Positions 12,391-24,526 of a DNA stretch of 64,000 nt are shown one piece after another. The DNA comes from Omphiscola glabra. Taxonomy: Eukaryota > Mollusca > Gastropoda > Lymnaeidae. The notes beneath the pieces were generated by a model. The model made no database searches and was not told the DNA's origin. It saw nothing but the letters and a program-made list of their open reading frames with translations. Location of the stretch: assembly GCA_964017045.1 (NCBI GenBank), contig OZ024801.1:29546049-29610048 (forward strand), given 5' to 3'. The position numbers and the translations under genes were made by a program. Numbering within the stretch: position 1 is the first letter of the stretch; each line of letters starts with the position of its first letter.

Positions 12391-13689
12391 CATTAAGGAT
12401 CTTTATTTTAAAAAAAAAATGTGTTTCGTTGGTAAAAATAAATATCAAGCGATTTATTGGTATCGTACTCGCTGATGATCAGTGGCCCTTTGACCAGGTC
12501 GCCGTTGGAGCTTGCACGTACGCAGTATATAAAAAAATTTAATCCAATCGATTCTGCCACCTGTAGTAGTTATGTCCAATTGCCAGACTACAGATAAGTG
12601 AGATTGGAAAAAAAATTCCGCCCCGGGCGGAAATTTTTTCTTTTTATATTTTTTTTCGTGGAAGGGGGCGGCAAAAATGTTGGACAGCCCCCCCCCCCCC
12701 CCCCCCCCCCGGCAGCACTTAGTCTAGCTGTGCCACCGATTTGAACTAAAACTCGATTGCGAATAGAGGGAAACACGTTGAAAATAAGACTAAAGTGGAG
12801 ATATAGAATGACACGCCCTATCTGAGATGTGCAAGTGTGTGGAGGTAAAGATCCAAGAAGCGTGGTTGCACTGACAACAGAAAAGAAAGACGTTCGAACT
12901 AAGCATGACGTGGGAATAAGACGACGCGGCATGACGTGGGAATAAGACAACGTGGCATGACGTGGGAATAAGACAACATGGCATGACGTGGGAATAAGAC
13001 ACCATGGCACGACGTGGGAACACGACAACACGGCTTTTAATTTTAATATATTTATAGGGAGTTCGAGCGGTGTGTGGGGCAGGAAATGGAATTTAAGTAT
13101 ACGATTGGCATTAACAGTTATGAACTTTGATTTTTACCTCGGGATCTTAATGTGTGCGTGTGTTTTAAAAAAAAGTAAGTCAATTATCCAGAGTCAAAAG
13201 TTTTTTCCTTCCTCCTACTTAATGTCATCTGAGGCTAAAGACACGTCTACTTTTTATCGTTGAAGGGTCTGCACATGATACAAATTACCTTAATTTTATT
13301 TTCATAAACATTCATATTTTTTATGATAAATTATTATTAATATTATTATTATTCTTTTGTTTTTTTGCTGTTCATAGTCTAACTGGGCTCTCAAATGCAC
13401 AATGCCGGAGTTACATTTGTATGGAGGTGTGGCGTTTTCGGCCAATTGCATAGGTTTTTTTCCGTAAAAGAGGCTGGAGAAATCTTGGTCCGCCCCGGGT
13501 GGCACTAACCCTAGCTACGCCACAGCATGAACATATCTTTGCTGACACACATAAGGTGAGATAATTCATTTATTATTTATCCAAATTTCGGGCAATTGTC
13601 TTGCAATTTGTGCGCTTTATCCTCGTATATTATTCAATAATTTTTACCAATGCCGTCTGCTTTAAATACGTTTTCAAGCGAAGGTATTT
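12391..13689. other. No gene apart from the 26-bp array
   Basis: Contains a C run at 12690-12710 and a degenerate GCCCCGGGTGGCACTAACCC TAGCTACGCCAC transposon-like end near 13496-13528. Confidence 0.5.
12900..13030. repeat. 26-bp tandem array
   Basis: Five units of GCATGACGTGGGAATAAGAC plus AACGTG-like bases. Confidence 0.85.
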
Positions 13690-14205
13690 CTCTCTCTATC
13701 CCACACTCTCTCTCCCTCACTCTCTATTTCTCTTCCTCTCTCTTTTCCTCTCTCTCTTCCTCTCTCTCTTCACCTCTCTCTTCCTCTCTCTCTCTCTTCC
13801 TCTCTCTCTCTTCCTTTCTCTCTCTTCCTCTCTCTCTCGTCCCTCTCTTCCTCTCTCTCTTCCTCTCTCTCTTCCCCTCTCTCTATCTTCTTTAATCTCT
13901 CTCTCACTCGATCTCTTCCTCTCTCTCTTCCTCGTTCTTTCCCCCTCTCTCTCACTCGCTCTATCACTCTCCCTCTCTCTCCCCCTTTCTCTCTCTCCCT
14001 CTCTCCCTTTCTATCTCCCCCTTTCTCCTTCTCTCCCTTTCTCTCTCTCCCTTTCTCTCTCTCTCTCCCTTTCTCTCTCTCTCTCCCTTTCTCTTTCTCT
14101 CTCCCTTTCTCTCTCTCTCTCCCTTTCTATATCTTCCCTCCATTTCTCACTCTCTCTCTTCGCCCCCTTTCTCTCTCTCCCTCCCTCCCCTCCCCCTCTC
14201 TCTCT
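13690..14205. repeat. CT-rich simple repeat, about 515 bp
   Basis: Nearly pure pyrimidine strand of CTCTCT with TTCC and CCCTTT interruptions. The long Leu/Ser frames over it have no gene character. Confidence 0.95.
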
Positions 14206-14363
14206 CCGTGTTATTACTTACTCACATATTAATTCTGTTGTTTAATTGGTTCGTTGATATGAAACCGCCGACTCCCCACACCATAAACTATGCGTGTAAT
14301 CCCACTCTCCCCCACCCCCACTTTTCCTGCAATTGTAACATGTTCTTGATTGTGCCTCCCTCC

Positions 14364-14546
14364 CAGTGGCGTAGCGAGCTTAACTCGCGCCCGGGGCACA
14401 ATACCTTTTTAGCGCCCCCATACCTTTTTAGCGCCCCCCCTATTCGAAAACCATACAATATTATAGTAAAATATACCATTTGGAGCCCCTTTGTGAGTAG
14501 CGCCCGGGGCATGATGCCCCTCCTTGCCCCCCTCACTACGCCACTG
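14364..14546. mobile_element. hAT-like mini-element, GTGGCGTAGC family, copy A
   Basis: Ends CAGTGGCGTAGCGAGC and CACTACGCCACTG are inverted. Internal sequence is near identical to 62666-62828, including TTCGAAAACCATACAATATT. No clear target duplication. Confidence 0.75.
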
Positions 14547-15440
14547 CATTTGAGCTTATTCAATACATTTTAATATCGGTTTTTTTTTTTACGTATAAAA
14601 GTGTTTGGAACGAATCACCGAGTTTGTGCACGCGTTCGTTTTTAAGTAGTGCCCCCCCCCCCCCCCCCCGTGACTCGTTCTGTGTTTTGAGACGCGCTCG
14701 CTACGCCCCTGATCCCCCCCCCCCCAAAAAAAAAGACAAACAAACAAAACACCCGCCCTTCAAGCGTCCAACTTTTCATTCATGTGAACAACGCAACATT
14801 TCTATGTGACAACACTTTTATCCAGCAAGCTATATATGGGCTCATTACTGACACTTTCAATTGCTTTCTTATTAGCTCGTCATCCTAATCTAAAATAAAA
14901 AAAAAAATGGAAGCACATGACGAACATCTACAGCCGTGTTTCTATTTTGCGATCGTTTATCACGTGATCATTTCTAAAATTGAACTGCATTTTAAGCTAT
15001 TTATTTTGTTAACTTAGTATCGACCCCGACCCCCCCCCCTTCCCCCCCTCTTCCCAAATAAAAAAAAAAAAATTCTACAAAAGTGGTTGAACTGTTTTTG
15101 GAACAAGGTTAAATATCGCGCAAAGATCAAACCCACACCATCCCCCCCCCCCCCCATGCGCACGTTCTCCTATTAAATGACGTAAGTGATTTTTTAGAGT
15201 GAGATAAAAGTAAACGATAATAAGAATCCATATATGTAACGCAGGAATAGGGGGTGGTGGGAGGGGCGAGATGAGAGCGGTTCAGGGGGGGAGGGGTGGA
15301 GAAACACCTTTTAAAAAGTTGTCTTTACGCGTACACCAAGTCAGGAGTAGAAGTTAAAAACGACCCGGGGGGGGGTGAGGGACGATTCGGTCGCTGATTA
15401 AACTTTAATCACCGATAATGGCGAGGAAAATATCTATCAG
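14547..15440. other. Low-complexity C and A runs, no gene
   Basis: Several C runs of 9-18 bases (14651, 14715, 15030, 15143) and A runs. No exon seen. Confidence 0.55.
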
Positions 15441-15443
15441 CGC

Positions 15444-15735
15444 CAGCCGCAACCCGCACGTTGTCGGGGGTAACATGGCGGTATATCCGTTTTGTGACGT
15501 CAGCCGCAACCCGCACGTTGTCGGGGGTAACATGGCGGTACATCCGTTTTGTGACGTCAGCCGCAACCCGCACGTTGTCGGGGGTAACATGGCAGTACAT
15601 CCGTTTTGTGACGTCAGCCGCAACCCGCACGTTGTCGGGGGTAACATGGCGGTACATCCGTTTCGTGACGTCAGCCGCAACCCGCACGTTGTCGGGGGTA
15701 ACATGGCGGTACATCCGTTTCGTGACGTCAGCGAG
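15444..15735. repeat. 57-bp tandem array, five units each with a consensus CRE
   Basis: Each unit holds CAGCCGCAACCCGCACGTTG, GGGGGTAACATGGC and CATCCGTTTTGTGACGTCAG. Perfect TGACGTCA at 15495, 15552, 15609, 15666 and 15723. 57 is a multiple of three, so frames stay open on both strands. Confidence 0.95.
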
Positions 15736-16019
15736 CCCGGGCGTTATTAACGCCTTTTGATGCATAATTGACCAGCGAAAAAAATCGGGCGCTGGCTTTC
15801 GATTTATTGAAACTTTGTTAGCCAACCATAAAATATCTGTCCTCTCACGAGGACATAAGATTGTGCTGAACGGATTTTCATATCAAGTAATGGACGGAAG
15901 GATTTCTATAAGGGTTAATGTTCACCTCAAGTGCAGCTGATGAAACCTCCACAGAATAAGGAAGTTCACGCTGTTAATTTGTTCATCTTGTTCGTTGTTT
16001 TTGCCTTAAATCTATTCAT

Positions 16020-16216
16020 GTAGTCAATTTATTCTTGTTGTCAATTTATTCATTTTGTCAATTTATTCATGTTGTCCATTTATTTATGTCAATTTATTCA
16101 TGATGATAATTTATTCATCGGTTAATTTATTCATCGGTTAATTTATTCATCGGTTAATTTATTCATCGGTTAATTTATTCATCGGTTAATTTATTCATCG
16201 GTTAATTTATTCATCG
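16020..16216. repeat. 16-bp tandem array
   Basis: Seven to eight exact GTTAATTTATTCATCG units (from about 16124), preceded by degenerate GTCAATTTATTCATGTT forms. Confidence 0.88.
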
Positions 16217-16702
16217 GTTAATTTATTCATCTTGTTAATGTGTTCATGTTTGTGCGTGTTGTTATTTTGGGCTATATATAGAATTACCCTACGAATCAGG
16301 GCTTAGGCAGATGATTCAACTCCAGTAACCTTATAGAAGAGTACACATTGTGATGAGGACTAGATGAATGACACGGCGTATTGATCTGCATAGATGACTC
16401 CGCCTTCCATTCAGTTCAAATATATTTCCTTCTTCCCTCTGCTCCATTATTTTCTTTTTTTTTTCCTTCTATTTATTTTTTTATTTTTTAATTTTTTTAA
16501 TAATTTTTTTTTCCTGATTTTTTTTGTACTGTTGCTTTGAGCTGAATCAATTTTCTTATAAAAAAAATAACAAGACAACATAATGCGAGGGCCTCGCAGG
16601 GGCGTAGTCAAACCAGGGCACACCAGGGCAGCGAACGTGTTATCTTTTATGTAACCATTGCGCATGTCTAAAAAAAACAACTAGTGTAAATTAAATCGAA
16701 AT

Positions 16703-18283
16703 GAAATGATCAACTTGTTAAGCCTGACCTCTTGGCCCTTGAGTGTTCTGAGCCATTTAAGTCTGACCTCTTGGCACTTGAGTGTTCTGAGCCTCTATTA
16801 AATGATCAACTTGTTAAGTCTGACCTCTTGGCTCTTGAGTGTTCTGAGTTCTGAGCCTTTATTGAATGATCAACTTGTTAAGTCTGACCTCTTGGCTCTT
16901 GAGTGTTCTGAGTTCTGAGCCTTTATTGAATGATCAATTTGTTAAGTCTGACCTCTTGGCTCTTGAGTGTTCTGAGTTCTAAGCCTTTATTGAATGATCA
17001 ACTTGTTAAGTCTGACCTCTTGGCTCTTGAGTGTTCTGAGTTCTGAGCCTTTATTGAATGATCAACTTGTTAAGTCTGACCTCTTGGCTCTTGAGTGTTC
17101 TGAGTTCTGAGCCTTTATTAAATGATCAACTTGTTTAGTCTGACCTCTTGGCTCTTGAGTGTTCTGAGTTCTGAGCCTTTATTAAATGATCAACTTGTTT
17201 AGTCTGACCTCTTGGCCCTTGAGTATTCTGAGCCTTTATTAAATGATCAACTTGTTAAGTCTGACCTCTTGGCTCTTGAGTGTTCTGAGTTCTGAGCCTT
17301 TATTAAATGATCAACTTGTTTATTCTGACCTCTTGGCCCTTGAGTATCCTGAGCCTTTATTAAATGATCAACTTGTTTAGTCTGACCTCTTGGCCCTTGA
17401 GTATCCTGAGCCTTTATTAAATGATCAACTTGTTTAGTCTGACCTCTTGGCTCTTTGAGTGTTCTGAGCCTTTATTAAATGATCAACTTGTTAAGTCTGA
17501 CCTCTTGGCTCTTTGAGTGTTCTGAGCGTTTATTAAATGATCAACTTGTTAAGTCTGACCTCTTGGCTCTTTAAGTGTTCTGAGCCTTTATTAAATGATC
17601 AACTTGTTTAGTCTGACCTCTTGGCCCTTGAGTATCCAGAGCCTTTATTAAATGATCAACTTGTTTAGTCTGACCTCTTGGCCCTTGAGTATACTGAGCC
17701 TTTATTAAATGATCAACTTGTTTAGTCTGACCTCTTGGCTCTTTGAGTGTTCTGAGCCTTTATTAAATAATCAACTTGTTTAGTCTGACCTCTTGGCCCT
17801 TGAGTATCCTGAGCCTTTATTAAATGATCAACTTGTTAAGTCTGACCTCTTGGCTCTTTGAGTGTTCTGAGCCTTTATTAAATGATCAACTTGTTTAGTC
17901 TGACCTCTTGGCCCTTGAGTATCCTGAGCCTTTATTAAATGATCAACTTGTTAAGTCTGACCTCTTGGCTATTTGAGTGTTCTGAGCCTTTATTAAATGA
18001 TCAACTTGTTTAGTCTGACCTCTTGGCTCTTTGAGTGTTCTGAGCCTTTATTAAATGATCAACTTGTTTAGTCTGACCTCTTGGCCCTTGAGTATCCTGA
18101 GCCTTTATTAAATGATCAACTTGTTAAGTCTGACCTCTTGGCTCTTTGAGTGTTCTGAGCCTTTATTAAATGATCAACTTGTTTAGTCTGACCTCTTGGC
18201 CCTTGAGTATCCCGAGCCTTTATTAAATGATCAACTTGTTTAGTCTGACCTCTTGGCTCTTTGAGTGTTCTGAATCTTTAATA
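16703..18283. repeat. 57-64-bp tandem array, about 27 units
   Basis: Unit: AAATGATCAACTTGTTTAGT, CTGACCTCTTGGC, then either CCTTGAGTATCC or TCTTTGAGTGTTC, then TGAGCCTTTATT. Early units carry an extra TGAGTTC. Late units alternate the two types. Confidence 0.95.
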
Positions 18284-18315
18284 TTTTCTTTTAAACGATT
18301 AACTTTAGCCGAAGG

Positions 18316-19085
18316 CAATTGCCGTCAATATGGCCGTCACTATGGCCGTCAATATGGCTGTCACTATGGCCGTCACTATGGCCGTCACTATGGCCGTCAA
18401 TATGGCCGTCTCTATGGCCGTCAATATGGCCGTCACTATGACCGTCAATATGGCCGTCACTATGGCCGTCAATATGGCCGTCAATATGGCCGTCAATATG
18501 GCCGTCAATATGGCCGTCAATATGGCCGTTAATATGGCCGTCACTATGACCGTCAATATGGCCGTCAATATGGCCGTTAATATGGCCGTCAATATGGCCG
18601 TCAATATGGCCGTCACTATGGCCGTAACTATGGCCGTCAATATGGCCGTCAATATGGCCGTCACTATGGCCGTCACTATGGCCGTCACTATGGCTGTCAC
18701 TATGGCCGTCACTATGGCCGTCACTATGGCCGTCAATATGACCGTCAATATGGCCGTCACTATGGCCGTCACTATGGCCGTCAATATGACCGTCAATATG
18801 GCAGTCAATATGGCCGTCACTATGGCCGTCAATATGACCGTCAATATGGCCGTCAATATGGCCGTCACTATGGCCGTCACTATGGCCGTCACTATGGCCG
18901 TCACTATGACCGTCAATATGGCCGTCACTATGGCCGTCAATATGGCCGTCAATATGGCCGTCAATTTGGCCGTCACTATGACCGTCAATATGGCCGTCAA
19001 TATGGCCGTCAATATGGCCGTCAATATGGCCGTCACTATGGCCGTCAATATGGCCGTAACTATGGCCGTCACTATGACCGTCACT
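18316..19085. repeat. 12-bp tandem array, about 64 units
   Basis: AATATGGCCGTC / ACTATGGCCGTC units. The 12-bp period keeps frames open on both strands (Met-Ala-Val type and Ala-Ile-Leu-Thr type); these are not genes. Confidence 0.95.
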
Positions 19086-19259
19086 GGATTAGGCACAACT
19101 CGGGACGCAATCAAGTCAGCGTTTCTCGCGCGTAATTTTTCTTCTTGGCTTGCGAGCAACTTAATTTTTTCTTTCTTTTCTTTACCTCACAACTGAATGG
19201 CTGCTCTCAAAGCGCACATTTTCTTTACGAATATTATCGTACAAAATCTCTAAGACTCT

Positions 19260-19384
19260 CTACTTTCTGTTCTCTTCTCTCCCTCCCTCTCTCTATCCCT
19301 CCATCACCCCCCTCTCTCTCTCTCTCTCTCTGTGTCTCTCTCTCTCACTCTTCTTCACAAAAACCAAAGCTTGGTTGGCTTGTT

Positions 19385-19415
<31 letters not shown>

Positions 19416-19468
19416 TCTCTCTCTCTCTCACTCTTCTTCACAAAAACCAAAGCTTGGTCGGCTTGTTA
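19260..19468. repeat. CT tract with a 78-bp tandem duplication
   Basis: A block of CTCTCT, GTGTCTCTCTCTCTCAC and CAAAAACCAAAGCTTGG appears twice. Confidence 0.85.
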
Positions 19469-19743
19469 ATTTTTTTCTTACCGGAGGCGCCACAGTACAA
19501 AGCCTGCAAATTCAGGTTGGGGAGGGGGGGGGGGGCAAATGCCTTTGCCCCACCCAAAATGACGTCTCTGTAACAATAAAAAATGAATAAATAGTTTAGT
19601 TTAAGGATGTTTTTTTTGGATTTCAATTATTTTAATTTTTAAATTTCACTAAGAGTTTATTTTCGGAAGGTAAATGCATTTTTTAAAAGGGTGAAGCAAT
19701 AGGCTCCAAAAACAATAACATGTTCCATCAGCGGTATAAGTGC

Positions 19744-19880
19744 CAGATTAAGACCTGTAGAGGAACAAAGGTGCTAGAAATTGTGTTATCTCACTGGCTT
19801 ACCCATTTGGGGGGGGGGCAGATTAAGACCTATAGAGGAACAAAGGTGCTGGAAATTGTGTTATCCCACTGGCGTAACCA
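19744..19880. repeat. 75-bp tandem duplication
   Basis: CAGATTAAGACCTGTAGAGG ... GAAATTGTGTTATC ... ACTGGC occurs twice, with a G run at the junction. Confidence 0.8.
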
Positions 19881-20395
19881 TAGGGAGCGGAGGCACTCTG
19901 GGGTACATGATATAACCCATGAGTATGTTGAGGTACGTTCTTTTGGTAATCCCCCCTCCGGGGGCAGCATTTGGTCAAGGTTCGCCATTGCTCTCTCCCA
20001 CCCCATCCCACCCTACCTCATCCAGCTCTGCCCTCCCCCCCCCCCAACCCCACGAAAAAAAAAAATGTCGTCGGTCAGCAATCCGGATAAGCACCGTACA
20101 AGATGGCGCCCAAACACGGAAATCGCCGATTCGTTTATTTATGAACACTTGTGTGAAAAGCTGATATTAGAAAGATGACCAAGAACAAATTTCTGGATGA
20201 TGCGTCGGATCAACAATTAAAATTGATTTTTGTAGCAACTCCAAAACTGTGTCACAGCGTTAAAAAAATAATTAAAAAAAAAAAAAAGCCAAAACATTTT
20301 CAATTTTTTGTCTTTGCTTTACAAAAAAAAAAAATAAAAAATAATAATAATAAATATGGCCAGAAATTAAAACCAATTAGCGCATTGCTCTATAA

Positions 20396-20592
20396 CAGCG
20401 GTTCTCAACCTGTGGGTTGCGACTCCTTTGGGGTTCGCACGACATTCTCCAGGGGTCGCCTAAGATTATCTGAAAACAAATATGCTCTACAGTTATGAAG
20501 TGGCGACGAACATAATTTAATGGCTGTGGGGTCGCCACAACATGAGGAACTGTATTAAAGGGTCGCGGCATTAGGAAGGTTGAGAACCACTG
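20396..20592 (+). mobile_element. SPIN-like hAT mini-element, copy 2
   Basis: Starts CAGCGGTTCTCAACCTGTGG and ends GGTTGAGAACCACTG. It is nearly full length for the non-autonomous form. Flanks ctctataa / ctctgaaa match 6 of 8 as a decayed 8-bp target duplication. Confidence 0.82.
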
Positions 20593-20599
20593 CTCTGAA

Positions 20600-21780
20600 A
20601 GACATGTTGAAACGGAATGCTATTTGAAGAGGCGTTTGAGGCCGGCTTATCTTAATAGGCTTAACAAACGCTGGCGGATCAAAAGCTCACCGTTATAGCC
20701 ACCCGTGTGGCTGCTCTGAAAAATGATGCTAATGAGCGATGTACAAACGAATGCATACGAGCGTCTGCTGGTGATGGTACTCGGCGCTGATTCGGTCAAA
20801 ACTAATGCTCAGATCATACACTATCAGACTTGCGTGTCGCATTTCTGTTTTAACGCCCTGTTTTGTTTTACAAAATAGTTTGAAGCAAATTTGAAGAAAA
20901 TTTGATCGTGCGAACTGAACATAATAAATACAAACAATAACAAGGCTGACCTCCTATATAATTCCTATTGGTCGGACCAAAAAAAGAAAAAAAAAAACAC
21001 GTTATTTATAGAAACTGAATGATGTCATAAATGGTTTTATTGAAATGTTTAGGCCCCTCCCCTCTCCCTCCATAGCCCCCTCCCCCCAATAATATTCAAA
21101 TTTTTTTTTTTTTTATTATTTGATTTTGAGATGACTTGTTCGATTTCATGGAGGAACTTTTAGTTTGGTGAGTTTACATTTTCCATTATTCTAGGTTACC
21201 ATAATTTTTTTTAAAAATAAAACTTATTATCGTTCTTTTCCCATTCTTTCTGGAGAGAAAAATTTCCACAGCAAATTAAGTTATAATTAAAGATATGACT
21301 GTATTTTTTTTTCTTGTAAGTTCTTAGAAGTGTTGCTTTTGTTGTGCCGGAATATGGTGTTAAAATTTTGAACACGACTACAACAGCAACAATTAACTGT
21401 TCACCCATAGGTCAAAGAGCGGAAATGCGCCTCAAATGTACTTCATTGGCGCTTTCAGCCAATGTGAAAAGTGCGCACTTTACGTGCCAAAGGCTAATGA
21501 ATGACCGTTGGCGTATTTTGGATGTTTTAGAAGTCCATCACAGCGACACATGACGTCGTCGACGCGTACCACGGACGAGATAGCTAATTGTCTTGAAGCT
21601 TCAACACCATTAGCAATGTTTTAGTGTATTTTGTTGGCTTCAACACGCGACTGTAAAGGTATCCGTGTCACGGCCACGGCGTGTCAGAAGAGCATTTCTA
21701 TAATGTCGCGTCTATATAATGTCTAAAACGACGATGTGTCTGCGTGTTTTTCAGTGAAGTTTATAGCTAGTGTTTGTGAC
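20600..21780. other. Mostly unique non-coding sequence
   Basis: 20610-20880 and 21400-21720 are non-repetitive, moderately CpG-bearing stretches without clear frames. They may hold regulatory sequence. Between them lie A/T tracts. Confidence 0.45.
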
Positions 21781-21788
21781 CCCCCACA

Positions 21789-22055
21789 CAAGGCCGGCCT
21801 TAGGTAACTGCAACCTATGCGGCCGCAGTGGGCCCGCACTTTCATATACTGTATGACTTCGCTACACGCAAGGCTCGTAAAGCAAAGTTAATTTGATCGT
21901 GATTTTGTACTTAGTAAAGAATGAATAAAATGCAAAGACGAATTTATTTTCTAATACAAAATCTTAAATTTCACTTATTATCCTTATCCCTACCCAGACT
22001 GGGCCCCGCGCAATCCGTTTTGCATAGGGCCCCGCAATTGTTAGGGCTGGCCCTG
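21789..22055. mobile_element. hAT-like mini-element with GGCCGGCCTTAGG ends
   Basis: Left CAAGGCCGGCCTTAGG and right TTAGGGCTGGCCCTG are inverted. Flanks cccccaca / ccccctga match 6 of 8. Non-coding. Confidence 0.6.
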
Positions 22056-22757
22056 CCCCCTGATATGACCGCGACTTTGTCTTTCTCAACGCACGAAGAT
22101 CAAAATGCATAAAGAATTGACATTTTTTTATTTTTAAAAAATACCTTATAGGAATTGGACCGGAAATACCACCTCAAAATAAGTGCCCACCCCTTCCCTC
22201 GAGGCGGATCGCATCCCTACCCCCAGAGTTATTAACACAAATATAGAATATATAGTCTATAGAATGTGCGCGCTATTGCTTGGAAAATAGCGGCACGTTA
22301 AGGTCTTGTTGGTAATTTGTTCTACGCCACGTGCGCATTGTGAACATTTAATATTGATGTCGTCTGCCAACTCACGTCAGCTTGGAGTGGTTAAAATCTG
22401 TTCCTCTTGAGAGACGGCTGCTTAATGGACCGCATTTAGACGTCGCACCGAGTAACTTCTTCAGCCGAATCACCACTCGCGGAGAACTATTTTCTTTTCA
22501 ATATCGAAGACAACGCGCCCCGGATACAAAGCATAGCTTTTTAACGAATTCAATGGAAGCCCATATCTGCTTTCCCGTCGTCTGAACTGTGCGTTTAGAG
22601 TACAGCGCATCTCAAAGAATGACCAATCAGTCCAAACGGATTAAATGAATTGTATTCCACACCCCAGAATATCCTTTCATGTTTTAATCCACCGGGTAGA
22701 ATGATTTGAAAAAACGGTGTAGATCTCTTGCATGAAGTGTTTACTTTTCATCTAAGG

Positions 22758-22951
22758 TAATTGTCGGCAAACTCGTTAGTCAAAAGAGCCAAAAAAATCA
22801 CCAGCAGGACGATTAAAAAATTTCTCTGAAAGAACCAGCCAAGAACCATGATTTTCGGAGTCAAACCCGATTTGTGGCCGTCTGGCCGAGCCGCACTCAG
22901 GTCGCTGAAGAGCAGCACGCGGCTCGCGAGCCGCAAATTTACCGACCACTG
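22758..22951. mobile_element. hAT mini-element with perfect 8-bp target duplication
   Basis: The left end reads as a decayed CAGTGGTCGGCAAACTCG, the right end CGACCACTG, with GCGGCTCGCGAGCCGC before it. Flanks are exact: atctaagg (22750-22757, 22952-22959). This end type is common in animal hAT mini-elements. Confidence 0.82.
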
Positions 22952-23091
22952 ATCTAAGGGATCTTTCTGATAATGTGAGATCCTTCCTCGTCCTGTATGG
23001 TCAGTAAAAAAAAACAACCCATCTGGTGGCACTTTAAAGGAAAATAGCAGTTTTTTTTTTGGGGGGGGGGGGGGGGGGTTGCTTTATATTT

Positions 23092-23495
23092 CTGGTAGTG
23101 CAGTGACAGACTGATGACGTTTCTGGTAGTGCAGTGACAGACTGATGAAGTTTCTGGTAGTGCTGTGACAGAATGATGAAGTTTCTGGTAGTGCAGTGAC
23201 AGACTGATGAAGTTTCTGGTAGTGCAGTGACAGACTGATGAAGTTTCTGGTAGTGCAGTGACAGACTGATGAAGTTTCTGGTAGTGCAGTGACAGACTGA
23301 TGAAGTTTCTGGTAGTGCAGTGACAGACTGATGAAGTTTCTGGTAGTGCTGTGACAGAATGATGAAGTTTCTGGTAGTGCAGTGACAGACTGATGAAGTT
23401 TCTGGTAGTGCAGTGACAGACTGATGAAGTTTCTGGTAGTGCAGTGACAGACTGATGAAGTTTCTGGTAGTGCAGTGACAACCTGATGAAGTTTC
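23092..23495. repeat. 31-bp tandem array, 13 units
   Basis: Units of CTGATGAAGTTTCTGGTAGT plus GCAGTGACAGA. Two units share the same pair of changes (GCTGTGACAGAATG). Confidence 0.94.
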
Positions 23496-23729
23496 AACGT
23501 GTCACAGTGTTTCCAGTTTCACAAGAGGACATTACCCTGTTATTCTAATTATTGATATTGTTTAACACAAAAGTTGTGTGACTTAACTTCACTGTTTTTT
23601 TCATCGCTCCTTCCCTGGGTGCTATGTCAGTTCACTATCACTGTCAAGGTCAAGGTCAAACCTACTCCGTGACTTCCTGATACGCCAGAGAGCTTAGTCT
23701 CGAGGTGTATTCAAATCTTGAATTACCTT

Positions 23730-24170
23730 GGGGGGGGGGCCGTCTATAAAGCTACGTCAAGCTGTTTTTTTTATTAAAAATTGTACCCCCCCCCTCCGAC
23801 GGTTCCAATCTGTCACAAATCTCAGACCCCCCCACCCCCCCCCCTAAAGTAATTCAATCTTAAGAAAAAAATTGTAAAACAAAAATTAAAAACTAATTTA
23901 AACTTTATCTAACACACTTCATTATTGAAGTGTTAAATGTATAACATTGACATCTCCTGTCACAGCACACACCCATCACAAAATACAGTTAAACATCACT
24001 GACAATTTCATGTTTTATATGTATAATAAAAACATGTGTGACGTAACACAAGATATCAACCCTCCCCCAAACCTCCACACCCGTGTGTCACAAACAGTCA
24101 CACTTTCTTAGACTCCCCTTTCCCCTCCCCCAATCCGCAGCGTGACGTAATTTATGGACGCCCCCCCCCC
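23730..24170. mobile_element. Related mini-element with GGGCCGTCTATAAA ends
   Basis: Left end CCGTCTATAAAGCTACGTCA and right end TGACGTAATTTATGGACG are inverted and resemble the 4366-4766 element. The outer ends are lost in G and C runs, so no target duplication can be read. Confidence 0.55.
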
Positions 24171-24326
24171 TTTTTTTTCCCCCGCACTGTTTCAAAATAT
24201 ACGTTTTTTAAATTGTCGAATTGTTAAAAAAACTCAAGACCGGTCTGACCCCTGGTCAAAGGGATGACGTAGTCTATGGCATATACTCTCTGAACATATA
24301 CTGGCGTGTCGAGATATATTATATGA

Positions 24327-24526
24327 GAGCATTTTTTTATAATGAGGATGTCATGGTCTAGATCTTCATGTTAGAACATTATTTTATAAATGAGGATGTC
24401 GTGGCCTCGATCTTCATATTAGAACATTATTTTATAAATGATGATGTCCTGGTATTGATCTTCATGTTACAACATTTTTTTAAATAAATGATGATGTCAT
24501 GGCCTCGATCTTCATGTTAGAACATT
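24327..24526. repeat. 48-bp tandem array, four units
   Basis: ATGAGGATGTCATGG, CTCGATCTTCATGTTAGAAC and ATTATTTTATAA repeat four times. Confidence 0.88.

Noticed and set aside
13601..14245. 214-codon Leu/Ser-rich frame
   Set aside because: It is a translation of a CT simple repeat.
18305..19196. Two 280-codon open frames, one on each strand
   Set aside because: Both are produced by a 12-bp repeat; no start context, no domain, and the strand choice is arbitrary.
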